Assembly: GCA_002293145.1 (NCBI GenBank)
Contig: DBCO01000010.1
Coordinates: 276,245-340,244, forward strand
Source: Akkermansiaceae bacterium UBA956
GTDB taxonomy: Bacteria; Verrucomicrobiota; Verrucomicrobiia; Verrucomicrobiales; Akkermansiaceae
Direction: 5' to 3'
DNA length: 64,000 nucleotides
The translations under genes were made by a program, and so were the position numbers. Each line of letters starts with the position of its first letter. The stretch's first letter is position 1. Below, piece by piece: positions 43,276 to 52,265 of the stretch. The notes under the pieces are model-generated. The model was given only the letters and a program-made list of their open reading frames with translations. It was not told where the DNA came from and did not search any database.

Positions 43276-45026
43276 GGCATTTCATTCATTGGTTGCTGTT
43301 CTCCATCGTTCTCGCGATGTTCGTCCGTGCGGTGGAAGTGACTGCTACACTTGACGCCACGCAGGTCAACCCGGGCGATGCGGCGAATCTTACTTTTGAA
43401 ATCAAAGGCGGACAAACGCAGCGGCCGAATGTTCCTAACATCGAAAATCTCACCGTCCAGTTTCAGGGGCAAAATCAAATGGTATCGATCATCAATGGTC
43501 GCACGGAGTCTGTGCAATCGTTCCAATACATCATCGGTTCACACATCCCCGGCGTATACGCTATACCAGCGATCACGCTTGCGATCAACGGGCAAAATTT
43601 CACCACCAAGCCGCTTACTTTGCACGTCATTGGCAATGGCGCTACGCTTCAAGTTCCTGATCCAAAAGCTAAAGACCCCGAGAGATTTGGCTCTCTCACT
43701 CTAGAACTCTCTACACAACAACGGCAATATGCTTACATTAGCGAAATCGCCCCCGTGATCATTCGCGCTTGGTTGCCGATGGACGCTCAGGTGCAACTGC
43801 GCAGTGTGATCCAACCCGAAAGCAAAGGATTCACTCTGCACAATGTCACCCAACAACCCCAGCAAAGTGTGGAAATGCGCGACAACAAACAATACCGCGT
43901 ACTCACTTGGTTTGGCGGCATCTCCGCAACCAAAGCCGGCAAGCATTCTGTTTCGTTAGCCATGAAAGCTACTATCGCCGTTCCAGATGATAGCCAGCCT
44001 GCGTTGCGTCAGCGCAATCGTCCCAGCATGAGAATCGGCGGAAATTTTATTGAAAAAGAACTCACGCTCAGCACCAAAGATCAAGAGATCGAAGTGCGCG
44101 CTTTACCGACCGAGGGGAAGCCAGAAAATTTTTCGGGCGCGGTGGGCGAGTTTCAATTTGACGGCATTGAGATTCCTCAACAATGGAAAACGGGCGAACC
44201 GCAAAAAGTCGCATTGCGCATCAAAGGCCGTGGCAATTTTGCCATCATGCAAGCACCGCCACTGACACCAGAAGAACTCTGGAACACTTATCCTGGACAA
44301 GATCAATTCAATCCCGACGATCAAGCCTCCTTCTCTGGAAATAAAATTTTCCAATACAATGCCATCCCACGCAAAGCTGGAAACCATCCCGTAACATTCA
44401 CACTGCACTTTTTCGATCCCGATAAAGGAGCCTATCAAAGTATCCAGTCACCCACACAAACCATCACCGTAACAGGTGAGGATATGGTCGAAGAACCTCA
44501 AGGCGAAGCGCGGGAAAACGAAAAAAAACCAGACATCGATCCCGCATCCATCCCCGCTCCCTCAAGAGATAATAATTCCGCTACTCGCTCACTTAGCCCA
44601 TGGCATACCAGCGCCGCCTTCATCTCGCTGCTCTCAATCGCGGGACTGCTGACACTCGCCGGGCCGATTGGTGCAGTAATACAATCACGAGTCAATGACC
44701 CGCAGCGCAGAAAATCCATGGCAATCGCTCGTGAAATCGCTGCATCTTCCAAGACCACGTCGTTAGCATTAGAGCTCCGTGATGCCACCTCCTACTTCGC
44801 CGCAGCGCGACGCACGTTGCAGTTGCATCTGTCAGCCGCATGGCAACTCAAACCCGAGGCCATCACTCTCGCCGATGTGCAAGTGCGCTGCGCCACAGAC
44901 TCACCACTCGTTGCATTTTTTCGCGAAGCCGACCGTTACGCTTACGGCGCACCTCCAACGGCCGATGATTGGAATGCTCTCGATGCCCGCTTCCAACAAG
45001 CACTGTTATCCCTGCCCCGACCATGA
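43269..45026 (+). CDS. batD: BatD-like exported protein
   Basis: A 585-residue protein with a signal peptide (residues 1-19), a large periplasmic part of Ig-like beta modules (about 22-430) and one membrane helix near residues 447-468, leaving a cytoplasmic tail of about 110 residues. The sequence TATLDATQVNPGDAANLTFE near the start and the VPNIENLTVQFQG stretch are typical of BatD (PF13584). It is thought to sit with BatA and BatB at the membrane. The start overlaps the previous stop by seven bases. Confidence 0.88.
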   Translation: MVRHFIHWLLFSIVLAMFVRAVEVTATLDATQVNPGDAANLTFEIKGGQTQRPNVPNIENLTVQFQGQNQMVSIINGRTESVQSFQYIIGSHIPGVYAIPAITLAINGQNFTTKPLTLHVIGNGATLQVPDPKAKDPERFGSLTLELSTQQRQYAYISEIAPVIIRAWLPMDAQVQLRSVIQPESKGFTLHNVTQQPQQSVEMRDNKQYRVLTWFGGISATKAGKHSVSLAMKATIAVPDDSQPALRQRNRPSMRIGGNFIEKELTLSTKDQEIEVRALPTEGKPENFSGAVGEFQFDGIEIPQQWKTGEPQKVALRIKGRGNFAIMQAPPLTPEELWNTYPGQDQFNPDDQASFSGNKIFQYNAIPRKAGNHPVTFTLHFFDPDKGAYQSIQSPTQTITVTGEDMVEEPQGEARENEKKPDIDPASIPAPSRDNNSATRSLSPWHTSAAFISLLSIAGLLTLAGPIGAVIQSRVNDPQRRKSMAIAREIAASSKTTSLALELRDATSYFAAARRTLQLHLSAAWQLKPEAITLADVQVRCATDSPLVAFFREADRYAYGAPPTADDWNALDARFQQALLSLPRP

Positions 45027-45742
45027 GATCGCTTTTCCTCATTCTTTTGCTTGTTTGCACCTGCTTAACTGATCTGCGGGCCGACATGTTTGCCGACGCC
45101 CTAGCTCTTGAAAAACAAGGACAGCATGCGCAAGCTGCTGCTCGGTATGAAAGCATGATTTCCCAACAACAAGCGAGTAGATCCGTGCTCTTCAACCTTG
45201 GCAACTGCTACTATGAATCTCGTAATTACGGTAAATCCATATTAGCATACGAACGCGCCCTATTGATCAACCCGCGTGCCGCCGATGTTCGGAAAAATCT
45301 CGCTCTCACCCGCAAAGAAGCCTTTTCCAATGAAGTCATTAATTTGCCCAAGGGGCCACTGCACGCACTAAGCCGTAGCGAGTGGGCGGCCTGTATTGTT
45401 ATCTGCGCCCTTGTGCTCGGCGTGAGTTCCATCAGCGCATGGCTAAGACCGCTCTGGCGCAAATCCGCCATCATCATCGGTGTCCTGGCCCTATTGCCCT
45501 TAGCTTTCGGTATCCTTGCGCTGAAACAACGCCATACGGAATCAGCCCGTGCGGTTGTTACCGCAAGCACTGCCAAACTTCTGCTTTCGCCATTCTCCAG
45601 CGCCGACGAAATCACCTCCTGCCCGCCAGGATCGCTTATGCAAGTTATCCGAGTACAAGGCGACTATCGCTACCTGCAGCTAATCCCAAGTAACAGTTGT
45701 GGCTGGCTTCATCACAGCGAGGTAGAACTGATCGAAAAATAA
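45023..45742 (+). CDS. batE: BatE-like protein: TPR repeats, membrane helices and SH3-like domain
   Basis: A 239-residue protein with a signal peptide (residues 1-20), two TPR repeats (about 24-90, with FNLGNCYYESRNYGKSILAY in parts), two membrane helices (about 120-140 and 150-170) and a bacterial SH3-like C-terminal domain (about 185-238). The start overlaps the BatD stop (ATGA at 45023-45026), which decides it over an ATG at 44969 inside batD. It is the last gene of the operon. No clear terminator follows in the 43 bases before the convergent gene. Confidence 0.82.
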   Translation: MRSLFLILLLVCTCLTDLRADMFADALALEKQGQHAQAAARYESMISQQQASRSVLFNLGNCYYESRNYGKSILAYERALLINPRAADVRKNLALTRKEAFSNEVINLPKGPLHALSRSEWAACIVICALVLGVSSISAWLRPLWRKSAIIIGVLALLPLAFGILALKQRHTESARAVVTASTAKLLLSPFSSADEITSCPPGSLMQVIRVQGDYRYLQLIPSNSCGWLHHSEVELIEK

Positions 45743-45785
45743 CGTGGCGCGGCTGCAGCTCAGCGGAGATGTAGCCCATCAGCAA

Positions 45786-46556
45786 TCAATCACAAAGCTC
45801 CCGTGCCTGACGTAAGGCCTCGTAGCCGGGGAGAACTTTGGGAGTAAATTCTTGTCCGAGCCAACCGGAGTAGCCTACTTCTTTGAGGCAGGCGCAGATT
45901 GCAGGATAGTTGAGTTCTTGGTGAAGATCGAGATCTTTGCGGCCTGGCACGCCCGCAGTGTGAAAATGCACTATTTTCGCATGATGCTTGCGGATCGTCG
46001 CGATGACATCGCCTTCCATAATTTGCATATGATAAATATCGTAGAGCAAGCCAAAGTTTGGCGCGCTCAATTCATCCACCAAAGCAGCACCCCATTCGGT
46101 GTGGTCACACATGTAGTCAGGATGATCGACCTTGGAATTGAGCAATTCCATCACCAAGGTAACCCCATGCTCCTCCGCAAAGGGTAAAATGCGACGCAAT
46201 CCCGCGGCACAGTTTTGCAAGCCTGTTTGATCATCCATGCCCTGCCGATTACCAGAGAACAAAATCAAATTTTTGATGCCTGCGGAAGCCACTTGCGGAA
46301 TCATGTCCCGATAGATGCGCTCCAATTCATCATGATGTTCCACGCGATTGAATGCCTGCTCAATCGTACCAATCCGATCAACCCCAACGGGAAATGTCGC
46401 AATCGCACAACTCATCCCATGTTTGGCTAGCATCGGCCACTCAGCAGGACCAGTGAGCTCAACGGATTCATAGCCGAGCGCTTTGACTTGCTCGCAAAAT
46501 TCACCAAGGGGAATGTGCTCATAGCACCAACGACAGACGGAATGTTTGTAACTCAT
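45786..46556 (-). CDS. hydroxypyruvate isomerase-like TIM-barrel protein
   Basis: A 256-residue cytoplasmic protein of the sugar phosphate isomerase/epimerase (AP endonuclease 2-like) family. The barrel residues include LVMELLNSK (metal-binding glutamate), LLYDIYHMQIMEGD, IVHFHTAGVPGR and LGQEFTPK (second glutamate), in the order found in hydroxypyruvate isomerase (Hyi/OtnI). It probably interconverts a small keto and aldehyde sugar acid. No related catabolic genes lie nearby, so the substrate stays open. Confidence 0.82.
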   Translation of the reverse strand: MSYKHSVCRWCYEHIPLGEFCEQVKALGYESVELTGPAEWPMLAKHGMSCAIATFPVGVDRIGTIEQAFNRVEHHDELERIYRDMIPQVASAGIKNLILFSGNRQGMDDQTGLQNCAAGLRRILPFAEEHGVTLVMELLNSKVDHPDYMCDHTEWGAALVDELSAPNFGLLYDIYHMQIMEGDVIATIRKHHAKIVHFHTAGVPGRKDLDLHQELNYPAICACLKEVGYSGWLGQEFTPKVLPGYEALRQARELCD

Positions 46557-46567
46557 ATGATCAAAAA

Positions 46568-47968
46568 TTAGAAAATCACTTCACGACCTAGCACTGCGAC
46601 TTCGATCTTGCCATCGTGTTGTGCGTCGAGCGCTTCTTTTAGCTTATCGGAGGAGTCAGGCTCACCGTGAACGAGGAATACCTGTTCTTTGCTACCAGTA
46701 ATGCGTGAGAAGTAATCCAGTAATTCCGAGTGGTCGGCATGGCCAGAGAAGCTATCGATTTTTTCGATGTGGGCGCGGACTTGATAGCGTTCGCCGAGAA
46801 TGGACACTTCTTTATCGCCATCACGAATTTTACGACCGAGTGTGTTTTCGGCACAGTAACCCACAAAGAGCACGGTATTCTTCGAGTCGCCGATGCCATT
46901 TTTGAGGTGGTGCAAAATGCGCCCAGCCTCGCACATGCCAGAAGCTGCTATGATGATCGCCGTGCCCTTCAGTTGATTCAATTCCTTGGAAGCCCTGACG
47001 GCTCGAATGAGGGTAAGATTCTCAAAACCAAAGGGATTTTCTTTTTCAAACAACGCATCATACACTTCGCGATTGAAGCCCTCGGGGTGTAGTCGAAAAA
47101 TTTCCGTTGCACTAACCGCCAGTGGGCTATCGACAAATACTGGGACATCGGGTATTTTGTTTTTTTCAAATAGTTGATGCAGCACGAATAAAATTTGCTG
47201 CGTGCGCTCCACGGCGAAAGCAGGGATGAAGATTTTCCCCTTGCGCGCGATGGCTTCATTGATTATATCGGCAATATGAGCATCCACTCCGGCAGGGACT
47301 TCGTGCTCGCGACCACCGTAGGTACTTTCCATGATCATGAAGTCGATGTTTTCAGCAATCGCGGGATCGTTGAGGAGATCGTTTTTGCCGCGACCAACAT
47401 CGCCTGAAAAAAGCAAGCGCTTAGTTTTGCCATCATCATTGTCGCGAATTTCCAAAATGACCTGGGCACTCCCGAGAATGTGGCCGGCGTCGATGAAAGT
47501 CATTTTTACGCCATCAGCAATTTGCATCGGGCGATCATAATTGAGAGTTACGAACTGGCGCAGGCATTTCTCCGCGTCTTGTTCGGAGTATAACGGCTCG
47601 ACTTCAGGAAGCCCTTTGAGTTTGTTGTGCTTGTTGAGCCACTCGACGTCGCTTTCTTGAATGCGTGCTGAGTCCCCAAGCATCACTTGGCAGAGATCGC
47701 GTGTTGCAAAGGTTGAGTAGATGTTCCCCTTGAATCCTTTGCGCGATAAGTTCGGGAGGTTGCCAGCGTGGTCAATGTGCGCGTGAGAAAGAACCACGCA
47801 ATCCAATTCCGATGGCTCAAAGTAAGGAAAGCAGCAATTGACCTCGTGGCTTTTTTCGCGCCGTCCCTGATAGAGTCCGCAATCCAGCAAAATTTGCTGA
47901 CCATTGATTTCCAGTAAATGCTGGGAGCCAGTGGTAGTGCCTGCCGCACCGCAAAAGGTGATTTTCAT
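46568..47968 (-). CDS. beta-CASP metallo-beta-lactamase-fold RNA nuclease
   Basis: A 466-residue protein. The HxHxDH metal motif is SHAHIDHAGNLP (near residue 62), and the later motifs SGDVGRGKND, SGHADHSELLDYF and VHGEPDSSDKL complete the fold. The beta-CASP inserted domain lies in between. This group (YsxA/CPSF-like exonucleases) acts on RNA ends. GGAG is found five bases ahead of the ATG at 47968, which decides this start over ATG 47977 and a longer frame from 48025. It lies 11 bases after the isomerase stop on the same strand in reverse reading order, so the two may be co-transcribed. Confidence 0.88.
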   Translation of the reverse strand: MKITFCGAAGTTTGSQHLLEINGQQILLDCGLYQGRREKSHEVNCCFPYFEPSELDCVVLSHAHIDHAGNLPNLSRKGFKGNIYSTFATRDLCQVMLGDSARIQESDVEWLNKHNKLKGLPEVEPLYSEQDAEKCLRQFVTLNYDRPMQIADGVKMTFIDAGHILGSAQVILEIRDNDDGKTKRLLFSGDVGRGKNDLLNDPAIAENIDFMIMESTYGGREHEVPAGVDAHIADIINEAIARKGKIFIPAFAVERTQQILFVLHQLFEKNKIPDVPVFVDSPLAVSATEIFRLHPEGFNREVYDALFEKENPFGFENLTLIRAVRASKELNQLKGTAIIIAASGMCEAGRILHHLKNGIGDSKNTVLFVGYCAENTLGRKIRDGDKEVSILGERYQVRAHIEKIDSFSGHADHSELLDYFSRITGSKEQVFLVHGEPDSSDKLKEALDAQHDGKIEVAVLGREVIF

Positions 47969-48142
47969 GTGCTCCATTCTAGGCTGGGAAATCCTACTCG
48001 GCAAGGAGCAAAAGTAAAAAAGCACACTGATTTCTTTGGTCTTGAGGATGAAATTTTTTAAGCAAGCGCTTTACTAACAAAAAATGCTGATCCCCTGATT
48101 GATCATAAGTTCAGCATTCTTGTTGCATGGGATTGGGCGTAA

Positions 48143-48511
48143 GACGAGATTTTATTTGGTGAAATCAAGCCCGAAGTGCTGCGAAAACTGCTATTACCTG
48201 AAAATAAAGAAAAGCTGCGCACGTTGCTTCTTTATCATCTCGTGCCCGGCAAAGTCATGGCTGCTGACCTGACTTCAGGTAACGTCAAAACGACGAATGC
48301 TGAGAAAGCGAAGATAGCGGTAAGTCGTGGTAAAATCGAAATCGAAGGAAATAAAGTCTTCAGTTTAGACGTCGTCTCCAAGAATGGCATACTTCACACC
48401 ATTGGCACGGTATGGATTGCTGATTCTTATGAGGGCTTTGCAGGTCTAGATAAAAAAATTCTTGAACCGGCGGTGGTGCTAGGAACAGCTACGCAGCAGC
48501 TGCAATCCTAG
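48143..48511 (+). pseudogene. fasciclin-domain protein, N-terminus missing
   Basis: The open frame reads DEILFGEIKPEVLRKLLLPENK, then the fasciclin H2-type motif TLLLYHLVPGKVMAADL and GILHTIGTVW to the end. A normal fasciclin domain has another 45 or so residues first, including GPFTVFAPTDxAF, plus a signal peptide. Upstream of 48143 the frame meets a stop and no such sequence follows in any frame. The gene has lost its 5' end by deletion. A GTG at 48176 could start a short product, but it would not fold as a complete domain. Confidence 0.72.
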
Positions 48512-48546
48512 ATCGATTACAGCTGACGGTTATTCATGCACTGGGC

Positions 48547-49860
48547 TCATAAGGCCGATGAACCAACTTGAGAAGCCAAAGAATCCGAACTTGTGGGACT
48601 CGGAGTCTCAAGCAGAGCCTGTGCTGAAGACCACTCTTCCAAAATCCGATAGGCTACGGCTAGTAAGGTGGGTCCGAGAAATACACCGACCAATCCAAAG
48701 GCGAGGGCACCACCGATCACGCCCATGAACACGATAACGAATGGTATTTTCGCACCATGGCTGATCAGGTAAGGCTTGATGATGTTATCAACACCACTAA
48801 CAACAAAAATCCCCCACAAAAGCATGAATACTGCCCAGCCAGTATTGCCAGTGCTAAACAACCATATCGTAGCAGGAATCCATACCAATGGCGGCCCCAC
48901 GGGAACAGCCGAGAGGAAAAACGTGAGAACTCCCAACAATGCAGCAGCAGGGACACCGGCAAGTCCAAGACCTAAGCCAGCGAGCACACCCTGAGCGACA
49001 GCAGTTCCAATGATGCCATAAACCACTCCGCGTACCGTATTGCCTGCCACTTTGATCAAATGTTGACCACGGACGCCAGCGATGCGCGATGCTGCAACAG
49101 CTACGCGCGCCCCCAGAGCCTCTCCATCACGCAGTATAAAAAAGGTCAGCAAAATGCTCATCACAATCTGCAGGACGCCCATCACCACGCCAAAAGTCGC
49201 ACCGACCAGCCACGACCGCGCCCAACCCAGAGTTTTGCCGAGTAGCTCGAATATCCGCTCATCATCTAGCAGTTTCTCTTCGGGCGATACGGGATTCACT
49301 GCCAGTGGCTTGTTGAGCTCATCCGCAATGGCGTCAGCTGCTGATGCATCTCCTCCAAGAATGATGTCACCATCTTCATCCACTGGTTTGGCCTTGAGAG
49401 GAACATCTTTCATGCCCTTGTCAATCTGCTCTAACCAGCGTTTGCGATCTTGGCTAAAATCAACCCAATAGGTCTCAACACGCTCGCCCACCAACGGGAC
49501 TTTTTTCAACCAAGATGGAGGCTGGCTGGTCGATGATTCAATCCATTTCTTCGTCGTAGTGCCCAATACGGTAGCATCATCCGCCAATCCAACGCCTAAC
49601 AAAACGATTGGGCCAACGAGTAAAGTCGCTACGGAAATCGCAACAACTACCGCGGCGAGAGTCCGCCGACCGCGCAACAATTTCGTCAAAAGTCGTTGCG
49701 CTGGCCACAAGGAAAAACCGAGAATTACCGACCACATGATCGCCGTCATGAACGGTTTGAGAATCGTGAAACCACCAATGAGCAGGAGCAATAGTGCTCC
49801 CATGCCAATCAATTGCTCCCAGCGTTGGTTGTTTGTGGTTGGTGATGAGTTGGTGACCAT
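48547..49860 (-). CDS. AI-2E transporter family (PerM-type) membrane protein
   Basis: A 437-residue protein with seven or eight membrane helices. It has the family's typical insertion of about 100 soluble residues after helix 3 (about 90-200). The C-terminal half holds the conserved glycine-rich GLAGVPAAALLGVLTFFLSAVPVG stretch in two parts and the DNIIKPYLISHGAKIPF motif. Despite its name, the family covers autoinducer and ion exporters, so the substrate is not certain. It is divergent from the dioxygenase gene at 49988. Confidence 0.85.
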   Translation of the reverse strand: MVTNSSPTTNNQRWEQLIGMGALLLLLIGGFTILKPFMTAIMWSVILGFSLWPAQRLLTKLLRGRRTLAAVVVAISVATLLVGPIVLLGVGLADDATVLGTTTKKWIESSTSQPPSWLKKVPLVGERVETYWVDFSQDRKRWLEQIDKGMKDVPLKAKPVDEDGDIILGGDASAADAIADELNKPLAVNPVSPEEKLLDDERIFELLGKTLGWARSWLVGATFGVVMGVLQIVMSILLTFFILRDGEALGARVAVAASRIAGVRGQHLIKVAGNTVRGVVYGIIGTAVAQGVLAGLGLGLAGVPAAALLGVLTFFLSAVPVGPPLVWIPATIWLFSTGNTGWAVFMLLWGIFVVSGVDNIIKPYLISHGAKIPFVIVFMGVIGGALAFGLVGVFLGPTLLAVAYRILEEWSSAQALLETPSPTSSDSLASQVGSSAL

Positions 49861-49987
49861 GTAAGGGATAACGAGAAATAACTACACATTAGAACAGACA
49901 ATGGCAAGCAGCATCGCATGACGTTATTGATATAGTGAACAATTTTTCGAACTTGCATTGTGGAAGTCTAGCTGATGGAATCGACCC

Positions 49988-50665
49988 ATGAGCATCGAAC
50001 TGGTTACCTCACGCAAATCCTTGATTGATCGTCGTCAATTTCTCTCCACCAGTCTCCTTAGCGCCGCATGTTTCACCACGGTTGGGGCCTACGCCGAGAT
50101 GCTCACACAGACTCCCAAGCAATCTGAGGGTCCATTTTATCCTGACAAACTTCCACTCGACACCGACAACGATCTGCTCATCCTTAACGATAATCTTACG
50201 CCTGCTTTAGGCGAAGTAACCTACCTCAGTGGTCGCATTCTCGATGCCAAAGGCGCGCCGTTGCGCGGCGTCGAAGTCGAGATTTGGCAATGTGATCAAC
50301 ACGGAGCCTATCTACATAGCCTTACGGGCAATGCAGACAAACGTGATAAAAATTTCCAAGGTTTCGGACGTTTCCTCACTGGCAGCAAAGGAGAATATTT
50401 GTTCCGCACCATCAAGCCCGTCAGTTACCCTGGCCGTGCGCCGCACATCCACTACAAGATCAAGTCCAAGGGCAAAGATCTACTCGTCACGCAGTGCTAC
50501 GTTCAAGGTGATGCGCGCAACGCGAATGACATGGTGATCAAGGGCATTAAGGATGAAAAAGCGCGTGCCGCAGTGCAGGTGCCTTTTGTGCCGATCAAAA
50601 ATTCCAAAGTAGGTGTGCTGTCCGCGCAATTCGATATCGTGCTCGGTTTCACTCCGGCTGACTGA
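49988..50665 (+). CDS. intradiol ring-cleavage dioxygenase family, Tat-exported
   Basis: A 225-residue protein. The N-terminus has RRQFLSTSLLSAACF, a twin-arginine-like leader. The mature part matches intradiol dioxygenases (protocatechuate dioxygenase type): TPKQSEGPFYPD, CDQHGAYLHS and SYPGRAPHIHYKIK. The last supplies the tyrosine and the two histidines that bind the non-heme iron. Known relatives open aromatic diols, and exported PVC members may act on lignin-like or humic material. No other aromatic catabolism gene is adjacent, so the substrate is open. Confidence 0.85.
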   Translation: MSIELVTSRKSLIDRRQFLSTSLLSAACFTTVGAYAEMLTQTPKQSEGPFYPDKLPLDTDNDLLILNDNLTPALGEVTYLSGRILDAKGAPLRGVEVEIWQCDQHGAYLHSLTGNADKRDKNFQGFGRFLTGSKGEYLFRTIKPVSYPGRAPHIHYKIKSKGKDLLVTQCYVQGDARNANDMVIKGIKDEKARAAVQVPFVPIKNSKVGVLSAQFDIVLGFTPAD

Positions 50666-51482
50666 GCGCTTTGGCATTATGGCAACGAATGAACGCAAGA
50701 ATTTCTTTCATTGCCGCATTGTCCCGTTTCGCGAGATCGCCACCGATGTTGCCGTGATCGGTGTCTGCCATCAGTTTTCCTGAAACTTGCTTGTGGCCAG
50801 CCGCAGCACGAGCGGAGAGATAGAGAATGTTTTCTTCTGCACGCATCGCCATATCCTTTTCGGCATACAAGATCAACTGGGGAGCACAGGGTTGATTGGC
50901 GTAATGCAATGGAGCGGCATCATCTACTATGATAGTAGTATCTGCTAGGCCACGTTCGGAACGAATGGTAAAATGCGTAATTGTTTGGCCGCTGAGGGAA
51001 ATGATGCCCGCGAGATCGGTGTGCGCATCGCCATGATGGCCAAGCCAGCGTTTGTCATTGCCTAACATCAGCGATAGATAGCCTCCCGCCGAGTGGCCCG
51101 CTACGAAAATTTTCTGCGGGTCACCTCCATGCGATGCTGCATGAGATTTCACCCAATGCACTGCCGCAGCGGCATCCTCGATGTAAGTAGGATATTTTAC
51201 CTTTGGATGGAGGCGATATCCCACACATGCCACGAGCAGTCCTTTCGCGGCAAAGGCCCGAGCAACAGCAATGGAACTCGCATCATTCTTGCTGCCACCT
51301 GTCATGCCACCGCCGTGAAACCAGACGAGACAGGGAAGTTTCTTGTCTGACTCAAGGCGATACAGATCCAATTGACATGCTGGTTCATCCTCATGGTAGG
51401 ATTGGTTTTTTTCTTCGATGATTTCTGCTGCTTGTGACAAACAGGTGAGAAATGCGATGAAAATGTAGTAGATGAAGCGCAT
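50649..51482 (-). CDS. exported alpha/beta hydrolase, esterase type
   Basis: A 277-residue protein with a signal peptide (residues 1-18). The oxyanion HGGG motif is FHGGGMTGGSKN (near residue 56), the nucleophile motif is VAGHSAGGYLSLML (near 127), and an aspartate (YAEKDMAM region) and histidine (DTDHGNIG) follow in the right order. It fits the BD-FAE-like esterases, which cut ester links on plant polysaccharides or small esters. Its stop overlaps the convergent dioxygenase gene by 17 bases. Confidence 0.85.
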   Translation of the reverse strand: MRFIYYIFIAFLTCLSQAAEIIEEKNQSYHEDEPACQLDLYRLESDKKLPCLVWFHGGGMTGGSKNDASSIAVARAFAAKGLLVACVGYRLHPKVKYPTYIEDAAAAVHWVKSHAASHGGDPQKIFVAGHSAGGYLSLMLGNDKRWLGHHGDAHTDLAGIISLSGQTITHFTIRSERGLADTTIIVDDAAPLHYANQPCAPQLILYAEKDMAMRAEENILYLSARAAAGHKQVSGKLMADTDHGNIGGDLAKRDNAAMKEILAFIRCHNAKALSQPE

Positions 51483-51494
51483 GAGATTAATATG

Positions 51495-51569
51495 TTAGGT
51501 ATTTTTCAGTCGACCCGTGTTATCGCCAAAGCGATCTAGCATGTTGAGGGCTGTTTCAACATGGAAGTG
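51495..51569 (-). pseudogene. C-terminal scrap, possibly DUF1552-like
   Basis: On the minus strand a short open piece reads HFHVETALNMLDRF then GDNTGRLKNT and a stop. This resembles the end of the DUF1552 proteins common in PVC bacteria. It is preceded by a stop in the same frame, so the rest of the gene is gone. The assignment rests on about 24 residues. Confidence 0.4.
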
Positions 51570-51646
51570 TTACGGATCGGAAATGAATGGATCAGGGCCT
51601 GCAGAACGGCTTTGATTTAGTTCGTCAAAACCGAATCCAAGCTCAA

Positions 51647-51958
51647 ATGCCCTACAAGCGCCTATATCGCTAGAAACATTTTACCTTCGCCACTCTCAAT
51701 AGCAAGAAATATCCCCCTGCCAAGATCGCCGAGATTATTGGGCGAAATCCCAGCACTGTATTGCGAGTAATCAAGCGCAACACCACAGCTCCATCCATCA
51801 ATGGTGGCACGCTGCGCGCAAACAAAACCTGCTCTTCACCATCGACGACTACTCTGAACTCTACGTCGCAGGCCGCCGCGTCGAAAGTGACACCACTTGG
51901 AACCACTTTCACCACCCTCGGCAGAAGCTCTGGATCACCGATCATTCACCAAAGTTAA
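51647..51958 (+). pseudogene. remnants of an IS30-type transposase and of an unknown exported protein
   Basis: From 51647 the frame reads MPYKRLYR, a stop, and later PPAKIAEIIGRNPSTVLRVI with KRNT, the helix-turn-helix of IS30 transposases (usual form: EIAxxLGxxPSTISREIKRN). From about 51830 another frame reads FTIDDYSELYVAGRRVESDT and on, which resembles a jelly-roll module of secreted PVC proteins. Neither has a full gene around it. These are fragments, and no terminal repeat of an insertion sequence is seen. Confidence 0.5.
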
Positions 51959-52034
51959 CATCGCCGCCGGTCATCGGCCATTTTAGGTTATCATCTGACT
52001 AGTTTTGAACACTCGATATTCGCTGATTTTTGTC

Positions 52035-52062
52035 TTGCAATTTAGGGGTTTAGCGGTATATT
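52035..52062 (+). promoter_or_regulatory. sigma70-like promoter of tRNA-His
   Basis: TTGCAA at 52035-52040 and TATATT at 52057-52062, separated by 16 bases, end about 19 bases before the tRNA. Confidence 0.65.
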
Positions 52063-52081
52063 TTTCTCCCCAACGTAAGAT

Positions 52082-52158
52082 GGTGGTCGTAGCTCAGTTG
52101 GTAGAGCCCCAGATTGTGATTCTGGTTGTCGCGGGTTCGAGCCCCGTCGATCACCCCA
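52082..52158 (+). tRNA. tRNA-His (anticodon GTG)
   Basis: 77 bases including the extra G at -1 (52082) that pairs with C73 and marks histidine tRNAs, and an encoded CCA. The acceptor arms GTGGTCG and CGATCAC pair fully with one G-T. The anticodon stem CCAGA/TCTGG encloses TTGTGAT (anticodon 52116-52118). The T arm GCGGG/CCCGT is present. Confidence 0.95.
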
Positions 52159-52228
52159 TCTTTCCCCCCAGATTTTGTGTAATACATAGCAATCACCGAT
52201 GCATTCATGGCGACGTCGCCGATTGAGT

Positions 52229-52263
52229 CGGAGAGAAGGTCGGAGAGAAGGTAGGAGAGAATA
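52229..52263 (+). repeat. 12-base tandem repeat made of Shine-Dalgarno-like units ahead of rnc
   Basis: CGGAGAGAAGGT at 52229-52240 and 52241-52252, then a partial third copy. Each contains GGAGAG, so the RNase III ATG at 52266 is preceded by three possible ribosome-binding sites. Confidence 0.8.
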
Positions 52264-52265
52264 GC

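Larger units (their letters stand above)
51483..52081. other. gene-free stretch with decayed gene pieces and a tRNA promoter
   Basis: There is no intact gene. It holds a C-terminal scrap of a minus-strand protein (51495-51569), a piece of an IS30-type transposase and a stretch of another coding region on the plus strand (51647-51958), and the promoter of tRNA-His (52035-52062). An open frame on the minus strand at 51670-51945 is a shadow of these relics. Confidence 0.6.

Noticed and set aside
42664..43285. Two leucine-rich open frames on the minus strand that look like membrane proteins
   Set aside because: They are the complement of the Lys-Glu-Gln-rich tail of the BatB-BatC gene.
51670..51945. 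Minus-strand open frame of 91 codons
   Set aside because: It is the shadow of the plus-strand IS30 and jelly-roll relics, which carry recognisable motifs.
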